This document shows, piece after piece, positions 23,549 to 34,679 of a stretch of DNA of 64,000 nt. Below the pieces are notes generated by a model. It had not been told where the DNA came from and did not search any database. It saw only the letters and a list, made by a program, of their open reading frames with translations. The position numbers were made by a program, and so were the translations under genes. Origin of the DNA: Cytospora piceicola (lineage: Eukaryota > Ascomycota > Sordariomycetes > Diaporthales > Cytosporaceae). Position 1 is the first letter of the stretch. Every line of letters starts with the position of its first letter. The stretch covers positions 434,001 to 498,000 of the forward strand of contig JALQBC010000011.1 of assembly GCA_023375675.1 (NCBI GenBank), given 5' to 3'.

Positions 23549-24571
23549 TCAGCCACCAGGCTTGACCGTCTCCTCGTTTTTGCCGTCCTCTTCCTTGTCT
23601 TTCCTCTTCTGTACAACGTCCCAGTTGTACACTCTGGCTGTCGCAACCTCCATGGTCTGGCATACGTCAGCATGTGATATCCAAAGAAGAACTGGGGTGG
23701 GCCCGAGGGAAGGGTACAGAACTAACCGTGATCTGCTCTCTCAGGAACTCCAGGTCCTCCTCACAGTCCTCGAGACTCTTCTTGGCCTTGCTCGCCCTCT
23801 CGGCCAGCAGGCTCTCCGCCTCGTCCATCGGGTATGCCAACATGACATTCGCACCAAGCCAGATGTACACTTCCTCGGTAGGCGGCACCTCGGCCTTGGC
23901 ATATAATGTGTCGTTCAGCTCAAACGTCGTCTCCATCGGGTCCGACTCGTCCTGTTTCCCTTGTCAGCCCGTTGGTCCCCCTTCCCCTTACCCGCACACT
24001 GCGGGAGCGAGCTGCGCGGCCATGGGGCGAGAGTCAGAAGCTCTGCCGTAGCCCAGTCGCGGGCCGTATCGTACCGTTCTCGTATTCAGAAACCGGACTG
24101 TGTCGAGGGTCTTCTGGATATCGGGTATCTTGTCTTGCAGGCCCGCCGATTTCCTCTGCATGTTCGCCTCCATCCACTGGTACTTCCTGTTCGGGCATCG
24201 CATTGTCAACCAGCCATTCCTCCCTAAACACAGGCGTGTCTCCTCCCCGGCTTCAGGCCAGGTCGCGCCAGTCCGGTTTGCGGACAAGTGCTCGAACCGA
24301 CAACGGACGACGGGGACCCCAGACTCGGCGACTCACGCAATCATCTCCTGGAAGTTCCGCAGCGTTGGTTCGACTTCGGCGCGGGAGGTCACATAGTCCT
24401 CCACCTTGTCGACGAACGGCGCGTATGGGATGCCTCGTGGGTTGGTGGGGGTATCTTTACTCCTGTGTACGACCTCTTGTCAGCGGTTTCCGGTCATGGA
24501 TCCTGTTTCTTCCTCTCCGGCTGTGGATTGCTCTATTACCCCGGGGCGACTTTTTTCCCTTTATCGGCCAT
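23549..24571 (-). CDS. PAC10: Prefoldin subunit 3 (VBP1/Pac10/Gim2)
   Basis: Five exons, 24571-24540, 24462-24337, 24186-24075, 23951-23727 and 23656-23549, give exactly 200 residues. The first exon encodes only MADKGKKVAPG and is recognised because the join gives NPRGIPYAPFVDKVEDY. Later conserved blocks are PTLRNFQEMIAKYQWME, DIQKTLDTVRFL, FELNDTLYAKAEVP, VYIWLGANVMLAYP and the C-terminal ARVYNWDVVQ. It is an alpha-type prefoldin subunit: two coiled-coil helices flank a beta-hairpin core. The hexamer hands nascent actin and tubulin to the CCT chaperonin. A tubulin-folding cofactor gene (cofactor C) lies 16 kb away, but this is unlikely to be functional clustering. Confidence 0.96.
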
Positions 24572-24943
24572 GTTGACAATGTTTGGGGCTGGCCACTGTG
24601 CTGAAGTCAACTTTCCTAGAGTGTTGCAGCTTGAAGATGGTGGACTGGTGCAAGAGCTCACAACTTGGGGCGGCAGCTTGATGGTGGGGCAGCTTACTGG
24701 CTCGGCATCCCTGCAGCTGTCTGTACCTTTATGCGTCTAACGGGTTTTGGGATTGAATCTACGGGGACCACAGCCCCTTGAACCTGACCCTAACCCTGGA
24801 GACATCAGACACTCAAAGAGAAGGTAGCCCGTAGCAAGTGGGCAAGATTTTGAGGGGAAAATATATATAAAAACAACAAACTCATAAACACCACTAACAT
24901 AAAACATATAAATAAATAAAAAAAGAAAAGCAAAAAGAGTTCA

Positions 24944-24961
24944 GCCGCGCATTTGCGCGGC
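24944..24961. other. Perfect GC-rich hairpin
   Basis: GCCGCGCA and TGCGCGGC pair perfectly around a TT loop, directly after about 85 bases of A/T-rich sequence. No T-run follows on the + strand; on the - strand it would be followed by a T-rich stretch, resembling an intrinsic terminator. Function unknown. Confidence 0.5.
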
Positions 24962-25066
24962 CTACATCTCTGTCTCCGAGAGGGAGCTTCACCCAGGCCT
25001 CGAGGGTTAACATTGGGTGGCTCGGGGGGCGGGGGCCCCCCGGTCGTAATCGAACTCAGGCGTCCA

Positions 25067-25119
25067 GGGCGGTGGTATATTGGTAAGATTGAAGTGCCTT
25101 TACCATTATACTACCGCCC
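25067..25119. repeat. tRNA-like inverted duplication
   Basis: Two 20-base arms (25067-25086 and 25100-25119) are inverted copies with 18 of 20 matches around a 13-base loop. Each arm read inward (GGGCGGTAGTATAATGGTAA or its variant) resembles a tRNA 5' acceptor plus D-arm with A-box. On the - strand a T-loop-like GTTCGATT follows (25048-25055), but no matching T-stem can be drawn, so I do not call a functional tRNA. Confidence 0.55.
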
Positions 25120-26031
25120 GGTGATAGAACTAGAAAGATGTTTTGTTTATAAGGGTAAGGCTGGCTGTAAACCAAGGCTACAGGCCGCAGTCATGTTCCA
25201 ATACTCATCGGGGTTGTCTGGGATGTGTCGGTTTGACATATATAGATATGGATATATATAGATGTATACATATCAAGATGCTCCAGAACGAACTGCATGT
25301 CACTTTGCCCTCTCCCAGGCAACCTTCCCCGTGTCAACAACCACCAGAAAGACAAGACTATCCGTCCATCAATCCATCCGTCATGGAACATCACCGCCCT
25401 CCTGCAAACAACCTCTCAGGCTATCCACAACTCTGCAGCGTATCACACCAATGAGATGGTCGTGACGGCCCCAGGGCCATGTCAAACAGCTCATCTCCTC
25501 CCTGCAGGCCAGCCTGAACTACCAGACCGCCCTCGACCCTGTCGAGGTGCTGGGCAGAAGCAGAAAAACAGCCGATATCCCCTCTCCATCCACTCGTACC
25601 GTACTTGAGTTTCCCAGAACTGACACCCGAAATTACTCCAGTCGAGATACAAAGCCCATCGCGCGCGGCATTGCACCTAGTCGGGCATGAAATGGGGAAG
25701 AAAAAGAACCCCGTCCATCCACAAACACCCACCCCTTTTTCTTCGTCTTCTTCTTCTTAACCCCAGTCCCTTCCCTACCCTACCCCCCCACCTACTCCGG
25801 TCCATAGGTGCTCCCACCGGATGGCAGCACAATAGCGACGTCCAAACAAATAGTTCCCTCGCGGCGTGCGTGCCTCCTGCAAGCAAGTGCTCCGTGGGCG
25901 GCGGGGGCGGGGGCGGCGTCTCAGCTGCGGCGATCCTGACCGGCTTTCTTTCCCGGCGGGCGCCCACTCGGGGCTCCCAGCAGCAGCCAGTCGGGTTGGT
26001 GGTAGGTGGGCGGTGCCGGTTCGTGGAAGGC

Positions 26032-26036
<5 letters not shown>

Positions 26037-26074
<38 letters not shown>
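26037..26074. repeat. (AC)19 microsatellite
   Basis: Nineteen uninterrupted AC units, the same length as the run in the MIS14 intron. Confidence 0.97.
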
Positions 26075-26080
<6 letters not shown>

Positions 26081-26715
26081 TGGGTGAGGGCCGTGCGCAC
26101 CATTGGTAGAATAGGGGACTCGAGCGTGAGTAGCAGCCGGCTGCGCTTCGACTGCTTTCCAGGTCGAGGTGGTGTTATAATGCCAGTGCTGTCGGCTCAG
26201 TACGGCCCGTCACGATACTATCGCGACCAGGAGGGCAGCATGCGCAAGACTCGGGTTTATGTGTATCTCTCTTTTTCCACGCAATAACAGCGCTGGCTCT
26301 TGATGGTTCTATCTCGTTCACCTCTTTCTCACTGGCGCATGCCATATCACTCGACCGTCAACATTCTTTCGCTTATCTCGCTTCACTTCCGCTCTGCTCA
26401 GCCCTCAACATACGCACCCACAGCTCGCCAAATGCTCCCATGTCATGTAATGCTTCCAGAAAATGCGTCCTGCCCTATGCTTCTCATAACCCTAGACAAA
26501 ATGCTTTGTAAATAGTGCTAGGTGCACCTAGGAAAAAGTGGTATCATGCCCAAGAAACGCTGCCCATTGCCCGCCCAAAACAAAAACCAAACGCCACACC
26601 AACATATGCAGTAGGTGATAACAAACCATCCCTTCCTCCCTTCCGTTTATACACAGAAAAAGAATGCCTCTCTCGTCATAACGCTCCATAGAGCAAGGGT
26701 TCGTATCTGACTTCC

Positions 26716-29656
26716 CTACTCGTCTTCCTCCATGTTCGACTCGCTACTGCTGTAGCCGCTGGCCTCGCCAGCCGTGGCCCCAGAGCTGCCCGGGTGCAGC
26801 GAGGCCCCCTTGCCGAAGCTTCCCTCTGGCTGGATACCACTCGGTGACATCTTGCGCACCTCCTGGGCAAAGGGCCTCTGAGGGGATATCCTGGCGCTGA
26901 CGTCCGTGTCCTCATCCTCGCCCGAGTCCAAGACCCCCATCCCCACAAAGACATCGTTTGGCAGGTGGAGGTTCCCGAGGGGCGACACGGACGCCGAATC
27001 GTCCAGTATCACCTGCGAGTCGTCGTCGCTCTGGTCGTCGTCGAGCTCGGAGCCCTCGGATTCGGTCGTGTCGGTGAATGGCGGGTAGAACATCGCAGGT
27101 GGGGGGAGGGGCAGCGGCTTCAGTGCCTTGTACCTCTTCGCGATGGTTTGGACGTGGATGTTGCCGGGGCGGTCAAGCGACTGGACCGGCATATGCGGTG
27201 AAGTCGTGGTCGAGGCTGCAATTCGACTGGCAACTGAGGTTGTCGTCTCGTCCGACGTCAGGCCATCTGTTCCGGGCCGGCCTCTTGGTGGGCAGTTCAT
27301 TGGGTGGCGAGTGACGACGACGACTGCGAAGTGGTCATCCGGTGTCACACCCCCCAGACCGCACGGCTCCAGGTGGGCTTCGAGAGGTTTCAGCTGCAGC
27401 TTCTCGGGATTGTCGCTCCATGTGAACCCAAGCCCATCGTCATCCTCCGACACGGCTGTCTCCCCCGTGATGAGTTCTGGCTCCTCGTTGTCCAGTCCCA
27501 TCTGCTCAGGACCATCGAAAAGTGGACGGAAGGACAATGATGAGCCAGACAAGGTGCGAGGAAATCCAGGCCTCTCTTCTTCAATCGGTGCAAATTCATA
27601 GTCTTGCCCTGAGGACGTCATGTATGTCGTCGGGGACACATCACCCGGGTCGCCCGAGAGATCTGTGAAGAACGGGGCACCGGTGTAGTAGATAATAGCG
27701 CCGTCGTGCCGCCGCTTCCTCCTAGCTGGTGACCCAGACCCACTAATAAAGGCAGGTGAGTAGTTACTATTGTCCAGAGCCCCATACTCTGAAGCGGTAT
27801 CATCCACCGAGGTATCGGCGGACGATGAGTGATTGCGAGTGAAGAGGGGCTTGTAGTGAAAGCCATCCGAGGCCATAGAGTTCTGAGGTCGCATCTTTGT
27901 TTGGGTCCTGCCTGAAGAGACTGAACCCCCTGCAATCGTCCTCTGCCTCTTCCGCTGTCCTCCTTCGTTCGAGGCATCCGTGGTGTCGGTTTCGGGGCTC
28001 CTCTGGCTTCCACCGCTGCTGTCGCTGCTGAATTTCGTCCCCTCCATACCACCACGCCAGCGGATTTTCCGGCCGTCTCGCGACAGTTGAAATTTCGCCG
28101 ACCTCTCGCTAACGGCTGAGCGAATGTAGTCAGGAGTCACATTGAAAATGTGAAGCTGTGCAAGACTGCAGAGCAGGTTGAGATGTATCCAGCCTTCTGC
28201 GTCGATGGAGACATCCTGCGGTCTGTATCTGGTCTGGGACAGGTACTCTGGAGCCGTTACGCCAAGGTGCCGGATGTACTGCATGTTCTCGGATGGGACC
28301 TGCGCTCGATCGGGGTCTAGGTCGCGAGGTCGGGTGGCTCGCTGCTCGGGCGGTTCGGCGGTGGATGGCGATTCGTTGTTACCGACGTGCTCGCTGCTAT
28401 CGCCCGTGCGATCTCCCTGGGTGTCATCACCGTTGGACTGCGACATGGACATGTCCTCTCGAGTATCCTTCTTCTTCCCCAACCTAGGCGACTGAATGCG
28501 GGCCTCCCTGGACGGTTCGTTGGTCTGGGGCGGTACGGAGAGCATGCCGCCGCCTGTCTGAGTCTCCAAGGCCATCGATTGGTCGCGACTCATGTCCCTC
28601 CTCTGTAGAGTCTTGCCCGTGAAAAGCTGTTCGAGTCTGCGCACGACCAGCTTCTTCTTGTCTTTCTCTGTCAGGGTGACTGGGCGTGGGAACAAGCCTT
28701 CTGGGATGTCCTGCAAGTAACTTTCCACTTTCCGATCTGTTGCTGACCTAGTATGGGCCAGCCAGGGCATGTTGAACGAACCTGAAGACGCGTTTGTCAG
28801 GCCGATCGAGCTCGGCCCGGTGGACAAGGACGCATACGCCGAGTCAACAGGGCGCGAAGTTGACGATGAAGTGGAAGCATGTTTCGAGTTCGAGGCTGAT
28901 CCCTTGAGCCTATCCGCATGCTTCGTGTAGGACTTGTTTGCCCGCTGTGTGGACGATGCCGCCGGTGAACCTTCCAGGCTTGCGGCAAAGTCGCGCAAGG
29001 TCGCCTCAAGCTCCCTCTTCTTCTTCCTCGGCAGGCCGTGGATTTTGAGTTCGAACAATTTGTCCTCCCGAAGCAAATCCCGTCCGAACTGCTTGTACTT
29101 TTTCAATGACTCCTTAAGTCGTTTGTTTTCAATCGTCAAATCGTCTATCACACTCCGGAAGTCCTCTGCGCTGCTACTTCGCGCCATGGTGTGCGTCCTC
29201 CGGGGTTCGAGCGCTGATGGGGCATATGGGTATGCAATCTCCCGTCCTGGGTTATTCAGATCTTCGTTGGACGAATCAGAGTGCTTCTGGTAGAACGGAG
29301 GGTCGACTACACAACAATCAGCCATCTCCCCAACGCACATATCAAGCGAATGAGCACATACCGTCCATGGTAGCGTGATCAAAAGCGGCGGGAGCGTTCT
29401 GGTTTGATCGGTCAAACCAGTTCTTGGGGTCGCTCTGGCCTGTGATATGACTGTCTCCAGATGAGTCCCTCCTGGGTGGGCTTCCAGGGCTAACATTGGT
29501 TCCGGTTGGCGGCCTCATAGAGGCATCCCGGGCGAGGCGGTGGTGTAGAAGGGTGACGGAGTTTTCTGGAGTTGCCCTCCGGGGCATAGGGTGGCCACGA
29601 GCATTGGGTGGAAGGGGTTGTAACCCCTGAGGAGATATGCCCTTAGAGTTGGGCAT
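26716..29656 (-). CDS. frq: Frequency clock protein (FRQ)
   Basis: Exons 29656-29362 and 29306-26716 give 961 residues, close to Neurospora FRQ (989). The 55-nt intron has a GTATGT donor and a TAG acceptor. Landmarks in order: GHPMPRRATP (about 21-30), MDVDPPFYQK (about 97-106), the coiled coil VIDDLTIENKRLKESLKKYK (about 151-170), the basic GLPRKKKRELEATLRDFAAS stretch (nuclear localisation), VVRRLEQLFTGK (about 319-330, the FCD1 CK1-binding region), the block from DAEGWIHLNLLCSLAQLH to GRKIRWRGG (about 467-518, FCD2), GAIIYYTGAPFFTDLSGDPG, and the C-terminal GYSSSESNMEEDE. FRQ is the negative limb of the fungal circadian oscillator: with FRH and CK1 it inhibits the White Collar complex that activates frq, and it is progressively phosphorylated on its many Ser/Thr clusters. 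Acidic and PEST-like tracts are abundant, as expected. Confidence 0.98.
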
Positions 29657-30480
29657 TATGATGGATATTCTGTGTTATCATCTCGATCAGACCGTGTCGA
29701 CATGGCAGTTATGTTACGAGCATTGCCCAGGTAGAAGATGACACACTCCAGTCTAATGTGGGGCGAAGTGGGAGAAGCTTGTAGGGCCGACGAGAATGTT
29801 GACCGTTTATCCCACGAGGACACTTGAGGGCGCCGTCAGCAAGTGGTCGATCGATCAAAGCCGTGACTTAAGACTGTATGGGTCTTCGTCCACGTGCCTG
29901 GTGGACAGACTTGGGTTCGAACGGTGGGATCCGCCAATACGGTTTCAACGAAGGGACCTGGGGGAACGACAAACAGTGTAGTCTATGGGGGAGATGGTGA
30001 TGGTTGGGGGATGTTCCGAGGCCAAAGGCGAGCCAGGGGTTGAGGATGAATAGGTATCAAGGAGAGAAGTATGGTTTCTTGCCCCGACGACGACCTCAAA
30101 GGAACCTTAAAACCCAAGAATGCGGCGACAAGGCGGGCTGGTGGTGTAGTGACTTTGGGGACCCGAAACGGCAAGCATGCAATGCAGCTCATGTAAACGG
30201 AGTAGGATGGTGTGTACGGATTCGAAGATCAAGAGTCCACTCGGGCCCTTTGAGTGGCTTCCGATGGAAGGGCATAAATACAACACAACACAATACAATG
30301 CAATGCAATACAATACAATACAAACGCAATATGATAGAACAGGACAGGATGGGAAAACAAGGAACTGCTCAGGCGGACCATACCTGACTGGATTGCGCTG
30401 TGGCGCTACTGCGCAACTATGTCCTGTACTGTACAACAGTAGGGCTTGATCCGATGGCTTGATTGATATAAAACGATGTC
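29657..30480 (-). promoter_or_regulatory. frq upstream region with GATC-type candidate light/clock elements
   Basis: A TCGATCGATC block at 29847-29856 lies about 190 bases upstream of the frq start, and a cluster of GAT motifs (GATCCGATGGCTTGATTGAT, 30449-30468) about 800 bases upstream. White Collar-bound elements of Neurospora frq contain paired GATC/CGAT motifs, so these are the best local candidates. A pentanucleotide repeat (30279-30324) sits between them. Binding is inference; short GAT motifs are common. Confidence 0.35.
30279..30324. repeat. Pentanucleotide repeat (CAATA/CAACA/CAATG)n
   Basis: About nine 5-base units, partly degenerate. Confidence 0.85.
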
Positions 30481-33400
30481 GCTGTTTGTTACTCTTGCGG
30501 TTTGTGTGCGCAATATGCGAGGAATAATAGGAATGAAGCCTATGAGTCCTTGTTGTCTCTGGGCAAGGCGTTTGAGTGTGTATTTGAGTTGTCAGGGGAA
30601 GCAGATCATCAAAATCTTCACCCGAACCCGAAGAGTCGGGAACGGAAAGTGTTTTGTCGGAAGTGAAGAGAGGAGAGGAGAGAAGGCGGCGACGGGCTGG
30701 CAGCTGGCTGTGACGCAGGGCAGAGAGCAAATCACGATGGAATCGAGATTGTCGTCGATGCTCCAAGGTCCGCCTGCAGGTGTGTTGCTTGCTTGCTCGC
30801 TTGGGTGCACTGCTTCGCCTCTTACCGGTACATGGCAGCATACATTACAGTACAATGCAGCAAGCAACAGCCCTGGCGCCCTGGTGCCCAGAGAGGTGCA
30901 GCTACATAGGAGACTGGCTGCAGTGTAGATGTACCGATGTACCTAACTTATAGAGTGCAGGTCACCAGGGGCTTGCGAGGCTCTCTCTATTACTCACCTG
31001 GGTACTTCCCTAGGTAGGTATATACTGTAGCCGACCAAGTACCTACCTGGATAAACGTGGTATGTAAGTGTCAGGGTAGGCCCCGGGTACCTAGGCTGCT
31101 AGGCAGGCAAAGAACGTAATTGTCAACGTTTTTAAGATGGACCTCAGATGCAATCAGCTTTCGCCGATTCTCAAGAAAGTGGCCAAGCCAGGGGGGGAGG
31201 GTTTTCTCCACTCTCTTTTTTCGCGGATTACTGGTATAGATACCTAGATACCTAGATACCTAGATACCTGCAACTTCCCGCGCTCTCCTGTATGTCAGCC
31301 ATGTACCACGGTACTACCCATCTCAAAATTCATAGGGGACATCGACGGCCTCTCTCGAAAATGGGCTTATTCTGATGTCATGCTCCGCTGGATCGCTTCC
31401 CTCTGGGCTGTCTCTTGACACCGCTGGGCCAATCATCGTCCAGCTGCACCTGGTCCTGGACCCACGAACTCGATGCCGCCGTCTCCCCAATCTCCACGCT
31501 GTCGTTAACAAAAACCATCGCCCGTCCTCCGTAGATCTGACTTTGGCTCTGTCATCGACGCCCTCGAGAAACTCGGCAACCCACACTGCAGACCTGACGG
31601 TCCTCCAAGCCTGGAGGAGCCCTGGGGCTTGCGCTGGTCACGGCCTGGACGATAACTGAAGCGCCCTGTCACACACCTGCGAAAGCCCCTCCCCCCCCCC
31701 CGCCTGGATAATCTTCTCGTTTGTGAAGATACAAGAGTACCTGCCTGTCAGACCTTGTTTACCCTGTGCCTCGTCCCTTCTCTTGCTGAAACGGTCGCTA
31801 ATGCCTCATCGATAGATGAGACGGTCTTGACGGTGGGAGTGAGATTGGACTGCTTCGTATCACCTGACTGAAGGGGATGGGATCACCTCTCTGGGAGAGG
31901 AGACATGACAGATGGCGTGTTCCAGACCCCATCATCGACGATTCATCAACGGCTCATCGACGATTCGCATCAGACGGAGCTCAGCTGCCAGTCTCAGTCA
32001 TGGCCGCCGCTGCCATCCTCGCTGCCGACAGGCTTGGCTTCTTTCTCCTCTGCTCCCACGGCGGCAAGCACTGGTCATTGAGCAACCTGCGACAAAGTGG
32101 TATGTTTTCTAGCAGCCCGAGCGGATACGATTACTTCGCGTCGCACACACGACAATTTGATAGAATCTCTCATGGTGACGATCCCTCGAGGTCATCGGAG
32201 ACGCTGAGGGTGGACAACTGGGCCTTCCTCGATTATCCTCGCACCACTTTTGCCAGACTTTGCCGGATGCAGCAGGAGTCACAGAGAACCCCGGGGACGA
32301 CAGGTGACAACAAGTCGAAATAAATCTTGCAACTACTTGAGCTACATTCCCGGATACCTACCTACTGCACAGCGGTGTGGAGGCCCTTACCGGAAGGGGT
32401 CATGCAGGACACTCGGCCATATTTCAACGAGACGCGGTAAGACGAGGTATCATGGGTGAGCATCATAGCATTATGTGCGACGCTTCATTGAGTTAGTCCT
32501 TCCGGACGTGAAGGTGATGGTGGGAATGGTGAGCGCTTCTGATGATCACTGAGACCGACCATAAGATTAGCAGAGTCGGTGAAGCGGAGACCGCCAGCCT
32601 GGTTCTTTTCGAGAACGCGCTGCCACACCGTAGTACCTTGGAAGCTAGGACGTCTTCACCGGGTTCCCTTTTTCTTTTTTTTTTCCTCTCTTCGATCGCC
32701 GATGACTTTTGGAGTTCAGCAGCTCACAATCAGCTCAGGCTGGAAATCCATGGCCCCACCGGTGGTACAGTCATTGAGACGTCCGGATCCGTACAAGCGA
32801 GAAGCGGCGTTTGCCCGGCCACCCCGGTGTGCGGCTATCCCGACGTCCAGAATCGGATGCAACGGTGTGATTTGCTCCTAAGTCGGCTCCAGAAATTCAC
32901 ACGTCTCGATAAGACCCTGAAAATCGTACTGAGATCGATCGAGATCCGCACAGAGCCCCAAGTGGCAAAGTGAACGTCTTGCTCTCAGGCTGTTCAATAT
33001 GTATGAGCTGACTCATCAGATCCTGAATATCAAATAATGTAACACGTTCGGCCTGTCCGCCGAATTCAGTATGCTTTTACAACCCCTTCTCTTCGAACCC
33101 GTTGGGCATATGTATACTATACGCACGTGCGTTCGGCGGTGCTGTGGATATCGACCGAGCGCCCGGGGCAGTCGGCACACGTTAATCTCTCCGGGCGTAT
33201 CCACTTCCCCCGTTCCTCGATCGGCCGCCCAGACCGGGCTCTCTCACGGCGAGAAACCCATGTGAACAGGATTTGCCCAGGCTGGATTTTGATCTGTGGT
33301 AGTGGGACTCGAGAGAATCGTCGCCATGGCATGCAACCTCTCAGGAACGTTGTCAGTTTGGTGGCTTCTTGATACGGGAGCTAAAGAAGCTGTAAGCCGG

Positions 33401-34679
33401 GAGAGGCTGGGAGGCTCTGCCGAGGGCGCTGACGGGGTGGCACGGCGCTAGAATTCTCCCCCCCTCCCTCCCGATCTGGGACGGCCGAGCTAGAAGGCCG
33501 CGATCGTCCACTCAACGCGCGGTGTTTTGAGACCAACGAAAAAAAAAAAGGGCTCCACGGGTCCATCTACGCCTCTCGTCTTGTTTACATTACCATCTGA
33601 CACGGGCAGACCGGAAGTGAGGCAGCGAGGCAAACCTGACAGAGACAAGACAAAAAGAGATCATCCCAAACACATGGGTGGCGACATAAGACAGAGATCT
33701 AGAACTCGGGCCGTAACCCGTGTCGCCGTCCCACGTGTTCACATTGGCAAACACCTCTGAGGGGGCGTAGGTATCATCGTTGGGCCCGGAACTTGATGAC
33801 CCCGGAGGAAGCGCGCGTGGGGTCCCTGCCGGGGACGACGCTCCGGCTGGTCACGATGACAGCGGGCCAGCAGCCCTGATGGTTCAGATCCAGGATGTCA
33901 CCCTACCATGTGTGTGTGTCCACGGGTCACAGTAGGGGCATTCCAGGACACAATGCCCTCTAGTGTATTTGCAGCTCCAATGTCTCGTGTCACCGGGTAC
34001 AACACCCCCGGCCATGTCGTTTCTCGTGATTTATGTCTTGATAGCTTCTCGCCTCGGCCAGTACCAAGAGTGTCGGTGGATCTTACGCGTTGCAAACTCC
34101 GAATCAATCTGCTAGACACAATCAAACCTAGGCCGAAGTTGACTTGTGCAGACACGCATGGATAAGCTCTTGCGCATCTGCCTTCCTGCAGCTCCTCCTG
34201 GTAACAGAGTACCATGTTTTGAGCCTCGACATGACCCATGAGCCTTGCCAAAGAAGTTGACTCACCGCCACGCATGTCACAAGCGAGGCACCTTGTAGTT
34301 ATCCGAGGCCCGAAGTGAGTGTGGCTGTAACGGCGGCAAAGCAATACAAAGCTCGACATCAATCTCTCTTGTAGCTGTGAGCAGATTCAACAATATACAG
34401 CAGACGCCTCTGGCAAGAAAAGGGAATGACTAGCAACACGGACGTAATCCCACAAGCAAAGCAGCCATCAATCACATGAGCAGTAACGCCACGAGTAAAT
34501 TCATGTATGATTAAACAACACAGGGAAGCCAAGAACGATCGCCTTGTAGATTCATATAAAGTTCATTCTAGGACCAGCCTCCATCCCGGCTCGTCTATCG
34601 TCTATTCGTGCTATGTACAGCCCCGTATCCAGACCCCATAAGCCCCGTTCTACCTAACCCATTATCTATTTAATCTTTT
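30481..34679. other. 4.2 kb region between the frq promoter and the phosphoglycerate mutase gene
   Basis: No gene I can support. Several ORFs of 60-154 codons occur on both strands without recognisable domains. The longest are 31877-32323 (+), 32542-32973 (+) and 33898-34362 (-). A tandem CTAGATAC (31245-31270) and several TAGGTACC units occur near 31000-31100. The right end is the mutase 3' flank. Confidence 0.5.

Larger units (their letters stand above)
24572..26715. other. Intergenic between PAC10 and frq
   Basis: Contains an AT-rich tract (about 24850-24935) followed at once by an 18-base GC hairpin (24944-24961), a G/C-rich palindromic patch (25023-25042), a tRNA-like inverted duplication (25067-25119) and an (AC)19 microsatellite (26037-26074). 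The right end is the 3' flank of frq. No protein gene seen. Confidence 0.6.

Noticed and set aside
24770..24805. Telomere-like CCCTAA copies
   Set aside because: Only about two imperfect units inside the window with unique genes on both sides.
29342..29496. Upstream start of the long frq frame within the intron side
   Set aside because: The codons before VDPPFYQK in that frame belong to exon 1 antisense phase and intron; splicing from exon 1 restores the conserved FRQ N-terminus.
31877..32973. Two + strand ORFs of 148 and 143 codons
   Set aside because: No domains, no splice context, and composition like the surrounding non-coding DNA.
33898..34362. 154-codon - strand ORF
   Set aside because: No recognisable motif; a single frame of this length is expected by chance in several kilobases.
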